DNA of 64,000 nt from Phytophthora sp. 'mugwort' (GCA_033558025.1 JAUCEF010000005.1:6572001-6636000), one strand, 5' to 3'. Positions 10,852 to 23,870 are shown, numbered from the stretch's first letter. Numbers and translations: made by a program. The notes: generated by a model from the letters alone, not told the origin.

Positions 10852-11963
10852 ATGGAGACGCGATCCTCTCCGTCCATGCAGCAGCTGCGCGCCGTCGCCC
10901 ACGAGCGCGGCCTCAAGTACTACCTACATCTGTCCAAGCCCGAGCTCTTCTCGTTGCTGCAACGCAAGGAAGGAGGCGGCTCGTCCAAAAAGCCGACCGC
11001 AGTGGACGCCACCAAGGAGGATGACGTGCGCCGCGTTGAGAGCGCCCCGACAGCGACGGCCACGCGCGCCAGCGAGCGCCTGTCGTCCCGCAAGAAGAAG
11101 CGTAAGACGCGCGAGGACGACACGACAGAGGCCCCGCGCGACAAGAAGAAGGCCAAGGTGGTTATTAACACGCTGGACCCCATTATGCTCACGGAGCTGG
11201 GCCCTCACACGGTGCGTACAGCAAGAGAAGAAGGCTGACAGGAACGTACTGACTCGATGTTTTGGGGAAATTCTTGTGTGCAGTTCGAATTCACCCGGAC
11301 TAACGGGTCCGTGGTCGTGTTCAACGTGGAGTCGCTGGTGCGATACATTCTCGCCACGGGGGACTTCTCCGAGCCGGAGACGCGAATCCCGTTCTCGGAT
11401 GAGGACTTGCGCCGAATTGATGATGAGGTATCTCATGTGCCCTGTGCTCCTCTGGTCGGATGATGAGAGGATTAATAAAATCATCTTGATCTCTTGCCAG
11501 GCGAGCAAGGCAAAGTTAAATGAGAAAAGTGTCGTGGACGCCAAGAAGAACAAGCACAAGTTTGAAGAGCAGAAGGTCAAACGCGACGGCATCCTGGGTG
11601 GGTGAAGTAACGGCTGCTTGTAACAAGATAACTGACGTCGCTAACAATCGGCTTTGTATAGGGCTGGAGCGCTGTGCGTCCGAGTACGTGAACAAGATGC
11701 TGGATATCGTAGAAAATGAAGACCCCGAGGAGGGTGAGATGCTGCTCATCATGAGCGTGTTCCCGTCGTTCTCGGACATCTTTGAGCAAATCCGGAGGAA
11801 CGACTCGGAGTATGCCAAGCACAGCATGGGCCACTTTATCCAGTACGTGAAGGGTCCCAAGAACCGACCCACTGAGGACCTGAGCGGTCTTATGCCCGTC
11901 ATTTTGGGCTTCTTGGAGGACGTCGCCAAGGGCAAGCAAGGCGCGAGCGCCTTTGGGTTTTGA
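10852..11963 (+). CDS. SAP-like basic nuclear protein, unknown function
   Basis: Four exons fit by GT-AG sites and frame: 10852-11211, 11284-11427, 11501-11597 and 11662-11963, giving about 300 residues. The N-terminus MQQLRAVAHERGLKYYLHLS is SAP/Rho-N-like, a helix-turn-helix fold that in SAP proteins binds DNA. A lysine-rich nuclear-localisation-like stretch follows (SSRKKKRKTREDD and RDKKKAKV, residues about 80-108). A compact segment then ends in LVRYILATGDFSEPETRIPF. A coiled, basic linker and a helical acidic C-terminal half (MLDIVENEDPEEGEM onwards) complete it. No enzyme motif is visible. A longer arginine-rich frame overlaps (10742-11605) but contradicts the splice pattern. I expect a conserved oomycete protein of unknown role in chromatin or RNA. 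Confidence 0.75.
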
Positions 11964-12454
11964 AACTGCAGCGTCTTGTCGCCCGCGTCTACAGTAGCAC
12001 CCATCGTATTCCGGGTGCGTTGCAGTCGTCGTCCCAATGAGGTTCCTTGTAATATTAGTCCATGCGTAGGTAGGGTAGCCGTAGTTGACAAGTAAGCGAG
12101 AACTAGGAAAGTGGTAGGTAGGATAGGAAAAAAGGAAATAGCTGCGTATTATCCCCTCCTCGTTTTCACTTGTACCATCCGCAAATCATATCTGCCTCTT
12201 TAATGAAGAGTCTTCACGCCACGCCCGCGCTGAGTGACCTCCAATATCCTAGTCAACCGGTTCCAGACTGGAACTTCCTACACAACTTCAACTTCGTATG
12301 TGCACTACACCAAATGTAAAAACTTCAACTCCGCGCGCCAAAAACCTTCACTCTCGAAACCGCCGGCAACAGGAGCGCGGAGGACCCAGGGAACGACCGC
12401 ATCCCATGGAGCGATCGCCGACGCAAGCGTCAGCAGGAGCGGTTGCCGAGACCC
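11964..12454. other. Intergenic between two tandem plus-strand genes
   Basis: About 490 bases with the 3' region of the SAP-like gene and the promoter of the channel-like gene. No conserved element recognised. An ATG at 12406 opens a different, short frame and could act as a short upstream ORF. Confidence 0.45.
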
Positions 12455-15400
12455 ATGAGCGCGTCGCGCACCCCACCGTCAGTCGCAGCCAAGAGGCCGC
12501 CAGTTTCGCTGCGCCAGCAGCCTCGTGCGGTGTCCGCACGAGAGCCAAAGCCTCATCGGATGAGTAAGAATTCGCAGATCAGCGTGGAGGAACACGGACA
12601 GGTACAGGTTCCGAGGCAAAGTGGCAGTCAGACACAGGAGCAGAAAAAGGAGGAGGAGGTGGACCCTTCCTCACGGATGGCAGATGCGGGACCGCCAATG
12701 TTGAGGCAGAAAGGTCGCTCGGGGTCGCTCAAATCCGCGAGGCCTCGGCCGTTTGGAGGGAAATTGAGGATCGACGTGGACGCGGCCGAGATGGCGGCGC
12801 CCCCGAACATTGGGTCCCCGCTGGGCTATTACGCGTCCAAGAAGCTGCCGTCCAACACTCATGAGGACCATCCAGTGTCCATGTTTACAGCTGCTGAGAG
12901 TCATACTGGAAGTCGCCTGCTGTCTAATGTGTCGCCGTTCTTGGAGTATGGCATGATCGTAAGCGTCGTGTGTGACGATAGAGGCGGACTGGTGGCTGCG
13001 GAGGGCTTTGCTTCACGCGACGTGAGGCTGGAAAAGTTGAATTACGGCGTGGAAGCGCCAGTGACGAGACTTGGATTGGGTGGGATGGACGAACGCAGAT
13101 TGTTTGCGGAAGGAGGCTTTAAATTGTTGTCGTGTCCTTTTCGCGACTGCTTGTTCGAGGTAGTACCGAAGATGACGTACGATGCGACCATCGCGTTGAG
13201 ATCGTTGATAAACGATATAGGCCAACCTTCGAGACGGCCTAGCAATCAGCATACGCTGGATAACTTGCGGTTCAAAAGTGAAGCTGAAACCCGTTTGAAT
13301 GCGATGATGTATAAACAATTGAAAGGGACACAGGTGATTTACGGACAGGTAAAAGGATGGAGCGCGTTGATATGAATAAAGTGAAGACTGCTGCTTTAAA
13401 GCTAACACAACCGATGTATGATTTGACAGACAATTCAGCTTCGGCACATGAAAAGTGGTAAGTATGTGTCGTTGGATCCTTCTCCAATTCCTTTTCGAGG
13501 ATCGGAGTACGCTCCGGTACGGATGTCGCACTAGCCTTTGTGTGCATTACTGATCTCTAACCATGTTCTCAGGTATTTCTAGACGCCGGAGGGCCAAGCT
13601 CCCACTTTAACGTGCTGCCGCGGTTTAAGTTGCGATCTAAAGGTGCGCCTGTCCAGCTCACAGACCAGGTATGCGCTGTTCCGCTGTCTCTATTACTATT
13701 TTGTGATTGAAGTCGTTTGGCTAACCTGCGTTTCCTTTTCTGGTAGATGATACTGACCGGTGGAACCGAATCCCAGCCCTTTAATTTATTTGTTTCAAAT
13801 CGAAACACAACTGATGGAGTATCGACTGGGATAGTTGGATCAAGTGTGCATTCGTCACAATGGCGGGCTGTGTATTATGACAATTTGGAAGGTGAGAGCT
13901 TCGCAAGTGGAAGTGAAGTGAGTTTACCATCTAGAAATTATGAGGGTCTCCGCGCTGGATCGTGTGTTAGACTATTACATTTAAAATCCAGTTCGTGGCT
14001 TGGATTTCACGGAGCTGATGCTCAAGATTACCTTGGTGGTCCAGTCACGTTGCACTACAGTGACGAAAGCGACCAAGAGGATGGAACCAAAAAGTCGCTA
14101 TCTTCCGATTCTCTATGGGAAGTTGAGCATGTTTTTGTTTATGAAGGAGGGAAAATTAAATGGCGAGAGTCAATTACTCTTCGTCACCTTATAACAGGAA
14201 AGTATTTAGCAGTGGCACAGCAACAGTCTCCGCGTGCTACAACTCGATCAAGTGCAGCTACCCGGCTATCTTCCCACATATGCGCCCAGGCTATTGCACA
14301 AGACCAACCACAACTTTTTCGCTTCGTTCCTACGGCAATTGCAGACGAGGAGTACGTTTTTGGTTGTTGTCACGTCCCTGGGTTGCTCATATCATCAGAT
14401 TTTTAACTTTAACTTATTGCTTTCAGATCTCAAATTGAAAACGGAGAAGTAGTGCTGCTCCAACACCAAAAGACAAACGGCTTCATTCATTCAATTGATA
14501 CTCACGCTTCAACAATGGCAGATATTCGGCTATCATCCAAACCACTAGCACATAGTTCCAGTAAAGGTGAGACTAGCTCAGGGGGAGCATCATTCACTGT
14601 CGTGACACTTCATGGGGCTCGCGATGAAGATGCATTCAAGGTTATCAGGGTATCGCAATCGGAAGTCACCGACACTTTGCTTTTGGTATCCTACAAGAAC
14701 GCTCTGAACCAGTTTTTGGACCAATTTCGAATGGATGTGCTTAGCGATGATGGGTCTAGCCTTCGTTTTGGAAGGGAGGGCACTGTTGGGGTTTTCAGGA
14801 GGATCGAAGATGTGCTCAGTGAGCTAATTAACTTTTGTGTCAAAGCTGAATACGATTCTGCTGATCAGCATCGATGTCGCCAGAGTCTGTTTCGAACATA
14901 CCAGTATATCGAACTGCTGGTTAAAATGATTAAGGCTCCGTTTCAAATTTATGGTGGGCCGTTTTCGATTGAGGAGGTCTGCTCCTACAACGATGAATAC
15001 ATGGATTCAACCCGAGATCCTAGTAACGATAATGATGAGCTCGAAATGAAAGGATCCCCTGTTCGATTAAGGACAGACTCTTCGACTGCTTTCCGGAATA
15101 GTGATGCGACGCAGAATAGCAGAGGATTGGTTTCGCCAAGACGTTCCATGTCGATTCAAGACAATTTCTGGCGGCGCAAAAGCACTACCGGAGTGTCCGC
15201 TTCTCGGCTAGAAATACACCAAGCTGCAATGCAGAGCCTCAACCGCGTTATCCCCGCGATCAATGTGCTACTGCTTCATATTTCTTGGGCGAACCGGACG
15301 AACGAGCTTTACGTGGTTAAAGTTGCAATGCCTGTTTTGATGGAGTTACTTGGGAATGGATTTCAGACCTCGTTGCCGTTGTCTTACCTGCTCCGAGAAA

Positions 15401-18400
15401 ATCGAAATTTGGTGGAATCAATTACGGGTTGTGCAAGCATTATCCGGAACTTTTTCGAACTAATTGCCACGCGCGGGAAATCTATTCGATACATGCAATT
15501 TTTGGTTGCTTTGTGCACATCGAGAGGCAGAGGCGTGCCAAAAACCCAGGAAGCGATTTGTGAACTGCTTTTCAATCCAGCGAATGGATACCGAGATGAT
15601 GTGATCATCCCTATTCGACCGTCAAAAACTGGGTTTGATATCTGTACGTTCAATCACATCTCCCCTGACATTAATCGTGACATTGAAGTGATGTTCAATC
15701 GATCAGCTAAAAGGAACGAAGCAGGTTCTACCACCGCGACGTGGATGCCACTGGCCAAGTTTTATGAAGAGTATTACGTGAAAGCAAAGCACCGCGCGCT
15801 TGGACAATACTGCTACGGTCTCTTTCGCCTTTATGTTTCCCTGTGCCTGGATCGAAATTACATCAGTATCGAGTACATCCAGACAGCGTTTCCACGAGGG
15901 AATATTCTTTACTCGGTAATGGATCCTCTATTGTCGCGCTCCTTACGGTCTGTCATGATGGACTTATTGCGGGTAGCTTATGTCGATTGTGAGCCCCAAA
16001 AAGCAATGTCTTGCCCAAACTACACCCGTATTTGGACGGACATCGGGGCAAGTGCAGCAAAGGCCCTTCCCGCTTTGTCGCACACGGGATATTCTTCCGA
16101 AGATTTGGCGTTTTTTACGTCTCTGAAGGATTTCTGCTGCTCCTACCTTGAGCATTTACAAGGAGCTATTGTGATCGACGAGATGCCTGAAAATGAGTTG
16201 ACGCTCGCCATTGTGCGTGTTTCTCGCAAAATGGCCGAGTTTGGGATGTATTCTACCGAGGACGAGCTAACTCGCTTTGTGATTCAGCTTTTTGATCTCC
16301 TAGACGAGCGAACTGATTTCATGCAGGAACTTCCAGAAAGTGATGACATGCACAACACAGACCACAAGAAGATGAGAGGGAACAACTCGCCAACATCATA
16401 TATATTCCCGTCTACCCTTCATCTGCGGCAAAAGTCTACCGCCATGAATGCCCAAGCATCCTCGGTGTCTCAACAACGAAAGATGCCTTTGATATCTGGT
16501 GCCAGTGATCGCCGATCAGGATGGGGTACTGCTCCTCAACCCTCTGGACATATGAAAAACGCCGTACTTTTCGATGGCGCTGGGGCGATGTCAAGTATCC
16601 GCATCACCAAAGAGCGCGATGCTTCGAAGCAATACAAAACTGTTGATAGAGACTCCGCTCGAGCTTCAAGTGGTGTTAACAACACAACTGCACCAAATCT
16701 TGAAAGCAGCCCTCATCGGCACTTGAACAAGCTACTCATGCACAAAACCGACGTGCATCAAGCCGAGAACGTTAATGTTCATGAGATGAACGAAGTGAAC
16801 CGAGTCGTCATGGAGATTAAGGACGAAGTTTGTGCAATTTTTCTCTTTGTTAACCAAGTTCGCGTCGATTTTTTAATCTCGACATTACTGGCTTCCTTTC
16901 AAACTCGGCATGGTAGCCCGCCGTCAAATTCGCCAACACGACATCGGGATCCTGATGTCATTCACACGGCTCTTTTCGAGGATGCCATAGTGCGGGAAAA
17001 TGTAACAACTGCGTTTGCCGCGCACTCGCATGGACTGGATCTCATGCCTCATGGACATACCCATACTGATAAAATGTCGCCCCTTGCAGTCTATCTTTTC
17101 GGCTCGAAGTCATTGGAGTGCAAGTTGTCGCTAAGAAGACTGAGCAGAAGAGCAGTGACGACAATCTTCATGCAAATGCTCATGTACGAGTATCCTCCGC
17201 TAGTGTCCAAGGCCTTGGAGTTGTTGTTGCAGCAGTACAATCAGCACGACCAGTTTCTGAAGGAGATGCAAAACGTGCAGTTGCTCGTGTCTGAAGAGAC
17301 AATCTCTATCTACAATAAGCTTAAGGGTGATGTGGACGAGCTCCGGCGGCTAGCGGAAACCACAGAAGTGTGGATGGATCTTACGTCCCGGTCAGATTTC
17401 GAAAAAGCATCCTCCGTGTGCCAACTCTTACAATCGTTGGTGAGAGTTATTGAACATACCCCAGGCAGAAACTCCAGTTACCGCTATGGAACCAAAGTTA
17501 GGTGTGGCACGCCGTCAGCTCCAAATACAATCCCCGGGCAAATCGCTGAGTGACGACGGCTCTAGTGAAGAAAATTCTTGTTCTGCTGCAGATCTTCTTT
17601 CGACAACTTCAAAATGTACTCCGAAGCAAGTATTGGTACCGATCGGAGATGTCAAACATATACATCGTTTCACTATCGAAAAGCAGCCTCCAAACCGGAA
17701 GCTGAAATCCCAAACTGATCGATATGTCCTCAATCCAGCCATTGGCCACGTGAGTCAGTTTTCGTGCAGCCATGACATTGTTCCTCCATTATGGAAAAGC
17801 AATCCGATTGGTGCAGATAGTGCTGCGAGGACAACAGGAGAAACTAGGGATGACCGTACGATCGCGATGGAAGCTCGGCGACTTTTGCGGAATCTGAGAG
17901 CTGCTCAATTTGTGCTCAGCATGCTTATCGATGGAGCGCACCTCTACGAAGGACATTTATCTGATGACAGTGATGGGCAGCAGCATTCGCCAGGGTCCCC
18001 TACGACCCGGTCTAGAACGAAGCTTCAAAAACGGCAGCGAGACCAGATTCGAGGCGTTTTTGGTCAGGCTATGCGTTTTCTACGAGCCTTCTGCATGGGT
18101 GACGCCGATAATCAGGCTCTGGTTGCACCTCATGCACCGATGATTGCAGAGTACGTCCGTGAACTTCCAATTGCCCAGGAACTCCTGGTGGCGATTTATG
18201 CGGATAACTTCCCTCTTTACAACTCGGTCCCTACGGAGCTGATCAATACCTTTGTGGGACGCCTGATTCACGACGGTCCAGATCCTCGCTATCTCTTCTT
18301 CCTGGAAACGCTTGTGCTTTGTGATGAGCAACCCATAGTCGACAGAAAGACGGCGATGGCGTCCCAACGCGAGCCATCAAGCACTTCAGTGCGAGGGGAT

Positions 18401-18409
18401 GGGAGTTAG
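12455..18409 (+). CDS. IP3/ryanodine receptor-like protein, 3'-truncated
   Basis: IP3/ryanodine receptors are intracellular calcium-release channels. Six exons fit: 12455-13348, 13430-13516, 13573-13668, 13747-14351, 14427-17439 and 17519-18409 (about 1,860 residues). After a disordered basic start, the ligand-binding-like N-terminus reads [20 protein letters not shown]-type beta-trefoil follows ([19 protein letters not shown], then [16 protein letters not shown]). Exon 5 holds RIH-type helical repeats, including [18 protein letters not shown]. Exon 6 ends at [20 protein letters not shown], the region where RIH repeats normally continue. From about 18350 the frame runs into a pogo-type element and stops at 18407. 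The RIH-associated domain and the C-terminal pore are missing and are not found downstream. The 5.9 kb upstream is free of stops and frameshifts, so truncation is recent or the short protein is maintained. First in-frame ATG used; the upstream frame opens with TTG. Confidence 0.8.
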
Positions 18410-19289
18410 ACAGTGGCAGCGTCCGCCGCTGGTGGCGTGACCGTGAACAGATGCTAGCTGCTGATCCAGCCAGCAGACGCCGTGCAGGAGGTGGACAGCG
18501 TCCCATTCCGGAGCAATGGAGGAGGCGCTCTACGATGAGGTTTAGCAAAGCGGCTCAAAACGGAGAAGATTACACTGCGTGGATTGGCCATATGGCCAAG
18601 GTAATGTTCTCGTGTCAGGAGACCACGAGCGCCAGCCCTCAAGGCTTCGTGGCCTCTCCACACTGGATCACGGGCTTTATGCGGCGTTATGGGCAAAGCT
18701 TTGCCTTTGTTTGATAAGATGGCTCACCAGCCACGCGCGTGGGTCGACAGCAATCTCTTGAAACGCTGGATCGATTTCGCATTCCCGCTGGTCGACACAG
18801 GTGAAGGGAAGAACCTCCTGTGGGACTCCATGCGCGCGTAATCTCCAAGGAGGCGAAGGCTAAGTGTGCGGCTCGGAACGTGAGCATGTGTGTTATTCCT
18901 GGGGGTCTGACGCCGTACATGCAAGCAGGCGACATCGGCATCTACAAAACGTTCAAGGGCCTGCTGTACATGGAGATCATGCGTGGAAGGAGAGCGATAA
19001 GGTCGACTAACGCGGTTCGGCAACCCTCGCATGCCGTCTGTAGGAGTTGTCTGTGGATGGGTCAAGAAGGCGTGGCGTTACACTGACTGTGAAACGGTGG
19101 CCAATTCAGTCGCTGCAGCAGGCTTTGCTGACCACTGTATGGACTGGCATGTTGCGCGGCACGACGTGTACGGAGATCGGTTTTGTGAGAAGTGGGAGGC
19201 CTCGAAGGAAGCCGAGCAAGACGAGGATGACTTTAACCTCGACGAGCTTCGATGATGCCCTTGATGACATTGCTATGATTGACGAGTAA
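18355..19289 (+). mobile_element. pogo/Tc1-like transposase relic
   Basis: Plus-strand pieces in several frames: [17 protein letters not shown] (18373-18425, the DNA-binding helix region) with VRRWWRDREQMLAADPASRR, FVASPHWITGFMRRYG (18645-18690), NLLWDSMRARISKEAK (second catalytic Asp) and VIPGGLTPYMQAGDIGIYKT (third Asp) around 18810-18950. A C-terminal piece follows with VNSVAAAGF-like sequence and an acidic tail ending at 19289. A frameshift near 18525 and a deletion before FVASPH remove the first catalytic region. The element lies directly in the reading frame of the receptor-like gene. No terminal repeats were delimited. Confidence 0.75.
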
Positions 19290-21200
19290 GCACGGCAAAA
19301 GTAGACGGCAATGCTGTGTTACGCTTTGTAATCACAAGTAATACAGTGCAACGCTTTGTGCTCACGAGTAACTACTTTTTTTCTTTTTCGCAAATTTAAG
19401 GTAACCAAGTGTGCTTGGACTCGTGACTCAGATGGTAAGAGCGCTGTATTTTATGCGGATGGATGCGGGTGTCGCCGTGTACACATTTTTACACATTTTT
19501 ACTCTTTAAATACGATTGTAATTACTATCTTTAAGGCGCTAATTCGTGTAACCCTTTTTGAGCAGGTGGGAGGTGGGGGTACAATTATAGTACCCGGGGT
19601 ATTATTCGGGAATTTCCGTTATCTAATGAAAAATTGTAAGGTGTGTACAAATTCGAAATCGAAGGATAGGTGCTGGATTCATTCGATAAGTAAATTTCCT
19701 GCTGTAGTATCGGATGTTGCTAAAGCAGAGGATATGATGGACATTATTTTCAAGGCTCGACTCCCTCATGACGTTTCGTGTCCATGTGGTAAGTCTAAAG
19801 CGTTGGAATTACGCGCATCATTGTACTTACACAAAGCATAAAGCTTGGATTTTGGCCATGCCAACTTCAAAGAACGGGCATTTATAAACCATAAAACAAC
19901 TTGGTGCAATGCCAATATCTTGGTGAATGCTGAACGAACTGATGGATTTGCTGTTAAACAATGAGTGCGCTCATGTATATTTTCTTCGAAGATGAAACCG
20001 CTCGACTGTTGAGAGCTCAAGAGATGTCCTTTGGTTCTAATAAAAATGTCAAAACTGTTCGACTGTTGAGACGTGGTTCTAATACCGCCAGAGTCCTTAC
20101 TATTTACTCAGATCATTCAGCATTTGGGGCAAGCAACGCGCGGGACAAAGAGATGGAGAAGTGGACCATGGTACAGCCACAACTCAAGCAGACCGTCGAC
20201 AAATTGAAGGAGGAGGACTCATCCTGGATGAGGCTGAAGCTTAAAGAAGGCGGAAAAAAAAAAGCCCATGCGAGGGTTGAATCTTCGCTCGAGACGTATC
20301 TGCAAAACAAGGAGAAGCACTCGAAGCCTCCTCGACAGCGAACGATTTACAAGCCAAAGTCTCGCAGCCGCGCGCAACTACGACAGCGCAGACCAACGTT
20401 ATAAGCAGCTTGCGCTCGAGAAAATGTGTGAGGAACAAATACAGTAGGATGATCAGACGCTGATAGCAGGTATTAAAAGTAAATGAATGCTATCTGCCTG
20501 TCCCAATATTTTTATTCTGATAAATATAAAGTCTATAATATATAAAGACACTTATTCCCCTGAGCAATACCAAGCTAATAAAGATCGCATCAAAGCAAAT
20601 CAAAAGCGCTACTATATCAAAACGAGAGAAAAACGCGCATCGCTAAGCAATGGGAGTATGATGAGAAGCATCGCGAGCAACTTAATGCTCGAAAGCGCAA
20701 GTCTTATGCAAAGAAATAAGCGAACTTAAGCAACGTAAAAGCGAACCTAATAGCGGAAACGAACTTGACTAATTAATTAATTAATTTAGTTTTTTTATGT
20801 GGGGCTGAATATAAAGACGAACCTGATCGAAAAAAGTATAGAATATAAAGTCGACCGCGTAACTAATAAATATAGGCAAAGATATATAGTACCCATGCTT
20901 GGTTATGAACTCGAAGGAATGATGAGGTTAAATATTCACCCAATCAAATAGGGAGGAAAATACCGAGTCAAGGTTAAGGATAAGACCGGTAGGATGACGT
21001 ATAATTAGCAACTTATCGCGCCCCAGCAACCTGAAACGTGTAGCTGAACTCTATAAAGTCGCCATCGAGAAAAGGAAAGAAGCACACTTCAAGACCGACC
21101 AAAACAAATTATAGTTTTTACAAGGGTACACACATGGAGTCGCACTTGTATGAAGGTATCATGCTGAGGTGGTAAGGCCACTGTCCAATCTCCTTTAGAA
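19290..21200. other. AT-rich stretch with short broken frames
   Basis: Low-GC sequence between pogo and gypsy debris. Three short plus-strand frames look more protein-like than chance: 19640-19840 (several Cys: KVCTNSKSKDRCWIH and SCPCGKSK), 19961-20404 (charged, helical) and about 20560-20735 (Lys/Tyr-rich: QYQANKDRIKANQKRYYIKT). A direct similarity (GACTGTTGAGA...GGTTCTAATA) recurs at about 20005 and 20060. No terminal repeats or known domain were found, and origin is unknown. Composition differs from the flanking host genes, suggesting transferred or old repeat sequence. Confidence 0.35.
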
Positions 21201-21204
21201 TGAT

Positions 21205-23570
21205 GTTGACTGGTGTTGGGACACCGGACATCAAGCGGCTTTTAATGCCATTAAGGTGAGTCTCCTTCAGGCGCCGCTCCTGGCGTGGCCAGATCCCGAT
21301 CGTTCTTTCAGTGTCGTCTGTGACGCGCCGGACTTTGCCATCAGCAGTGCTTTGTTGCAAGCAGACGCTGAAGGGCGTGAACGCATGATCGCATTTGAAT
21401 CTCGCCAGCTTAAGGCTGCTGAGAAGAACTATCCAGTTCATGACAAAGAGCTACTTGCGATGAAGTATGCGCTCGTCAAATTCAGGGTTCACCTGCTCGG
21501 CTCCAAGCCGTTTGTGATCTACACTGATCATGCGTCGCTACGCACTGCGACGCAGTCGCCTCACCTCTCTCAGAGAATGGTCCGTTGGCTCTCCTTCTCT
21601 GCGGAGCACAACTTCGAGGTGAAGTACAAGCCTGCCGGGCAGAACGTCTTGGCCGATGGGTTATCACGCACGCCATACTATGAGATCGCTCACGTCACGA
21701 CGGTGACTTCGTCTGTGACAGACTTAATTCGCGTTGCGTACGCGCGTGGCGAGTCCTGCGTAGCTCTGCTACATGCGCTAGGAAGCGCGAAGTTTGCTAA
21801 CCCAGACATTAGCTGTCAGTGCGGTTGCGCGCGAGGCTGCATCGATACACTCTCGATGATGGCCTATTGTATTACGGTACTGGTCCAGAAGACACCCCAT
21901 ATGTCGAAGAGGATATGATACTTGAGATCTTCTTGGTTCCTCACGAAGAAGATCTCAAGTATCGTATTCTCTATGAGGCACATGATACCCCACTTGGCGG
22001 TCATCTCGGTCGGGAAAAGACCTACAGCCGGTGAGCTCCCACTATTGGTGGCCGAAGCTTTACAAGTGGGTCAGTACGTATGTGTGCACATGTGAGACGT
22101 ATCAACGGGTTAAAACCTCGCCACACTCGGCTGCGCCGTTGGCCAGCTTGCCTGTACCCACGGAGTGTTGGCAATCCATGCGTATGGCCTTTGTGTTCGG
22201 CCTGCCACGGGATGCGGCGGGCAACACGGGCATCGTGGTTAGCGGCGGTGCCGGACTCCATCGATGGAGAAAGGAACAGCCACGCTGTTCATTGATCATG
22301 CCTTTCGACATCATGGTATGCCAGAGGCAATTGGCTCGGATCGAGATCCCCATTTCACTGGTAAGTTTTGGTCGTCGGTCTTTAAGGTGATCGGCACTCG
22401 ACTCGACATATCCACAGCGGACTATCCGCAGACCGATGGTCAGACTGAACGAACGCGTGAATCGTGTAATCGAAGACATGCTTCGGAGCGTCTGTGCAGA
22501 CAGACCCAAACAACGGAGCTCGATCTCCCACGCATTGAGTTTGCATTGAGCAATGCGGTGCATTCCTCAACTGGCTTCGCCCCGCTCTATGTGGACGGTC
22601 TCACTCACCCTCGCATCCCGTTGACGCTACCACTCCGTGGTTCAGGGCTTTGGAGGCGGAGGAATAGCCGAAGGGCTCGCTGATCTCAGCATTGTTGCGG
22701 TTAGCAACCAAGTTGACGCGTTCTTGTCACAGCGTTTGACGGGTCTTAGGACATGTACGCGACGCGATGGCTTAGAGCCAAGACGTTCAGAAGGAACAGG
22801 CGGATGCCACATGCAGAGGAAATGTGAAAGAGTTTAAGGTCGGTGACCAAGCTTTATTAGACGCGAAGAACCTACCTACACATGCAGCCTATGCGGTCTT
22901 TAAGACCAAGTTGCGCCCGCGCTTCATCGGACCTTTCAAGGTCGTGGCCAAGACCCGCGAAAGGCTTGCGAACGCGCTAAACCTTCCGAAGAAGATGCGT
23001 ACACACCCTGTGTTCTACGTAGGTTTCCTCAAGCCGTATCGGGACCCGGCTCAGGTGAGCGCGGAGACGTTGGCGCCTCGGAGCCCAGTCGGGGCGCAGA
23101 CGGTGCCACGGGTCGTGGTTGCTGACCAGAGCGCTGGCGTCGCACAAAGAGGTCCATCTGACCACGATGTTCGATGAGCGATCACTCCACTGTGTCGAGA
23201 CGACGGGCTGCTGGCCGCGCCAGAGTCACCACGCGGCGCGCAGATGAGTCTGCAGACTCCAACCAGTCAACTCTGAAAACTCGCTGAAGAACAGCTTCGG
23301 GTTCGTCAACTGGACAAGAGCGATGCTCATCCGCATCGCGGAACTACGCGTGGTGATACCATACCAGAGTTTGAAGCGACTCCAGCTTCACGTGACGCGC
23401 AGCGCGAGGGTCCAGCGGACCGGAGGCCACCTCCACCGTTGCTCGATGAGCAGGGAGAACCCCACTATCATGTGGAACGCCTAGTGGCGCGGCCGTGCAG
23501 CAAGGGTCGAACCCAGTACCTTGTGAATTGGAGAGGATATCCCCACTCATAGAATTCATGGGAGTGACGT
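21205..23570 (+). mobile_element. Ty3/gypsy polyprotein relic with chromodomain, 5'-truncated
   Basis: Begins at the end of reverse transcriptase (AFNAIKVSLLQAPLLAWPDP) and continues into RNase H in an open frame 21256-21918 (FSVVCDAPDFAISSALLQ, KELLAMKYAL, YTDHASL: D-E-D). The connection then leads to an integrase zinc finger at 21960-22120 (HDTPLGGHLG and WWPKLYKWVSTYVCTCE). Core pieces are HGMPEAIGSDRDPHFTGKFW and YPQTDGQTERT (22310-22450), followed by the integrase C-terminus (22824-23050) and a chromodomain at about 23455-23560 (HYHVERLVARP, YLVNWRGYPHS). Frameshifts and stops separate the pieces. Gag, protease, most of RT and the 5' LTR are absent. Confidence 0.85.
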
Positions 23571-23870
23571 CGTCGACGCTTTTGATCGTCATGATCGGCA
23601 TGACCCCGAGGGCCAGTGACCACTGCGTTGGTCGCCACGAGTATCCCGGTACTACCTCCGGATGAGTCAAGGTCAGCCTGACGGCTTCCGACCTGACTTT
23701 GGGACCAAGTAGCCAGAATGTCACAAACGTGAGAACGGCAGGCTGCAGAAGCAGATGCACATGGTGCATTAGCTCTAAAGGAGCGAGACAGCGAGGCCTG
23801 AGACCGCTGGACATTGACGTCGTTGGCGGTGTCCAAGAGACAGTTGGACCCAGACGATATAGATCTTTGG

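Noticed and set aside
10924..11592. 222-codon minus-strand frame
   Set aside because: Antisense shadow crossing exon-intron boundaries of the SAP-like gene.
10742..11605. 287-codon arginine-rich plus-strand frame
   Set aside because: It is a shifted reading of the SAP-like gene's exons and introns; the Arg-rich composition comes from GC-rich codons read out of frame, and the other frame has consistent splice sites and a sensible protein.
19405..19480. tRNA or SINE head from the D-arm-like text gactcagatggtaagagcgc
   Set aside because: The A box is off consensus and no B box follows at a usable distance.
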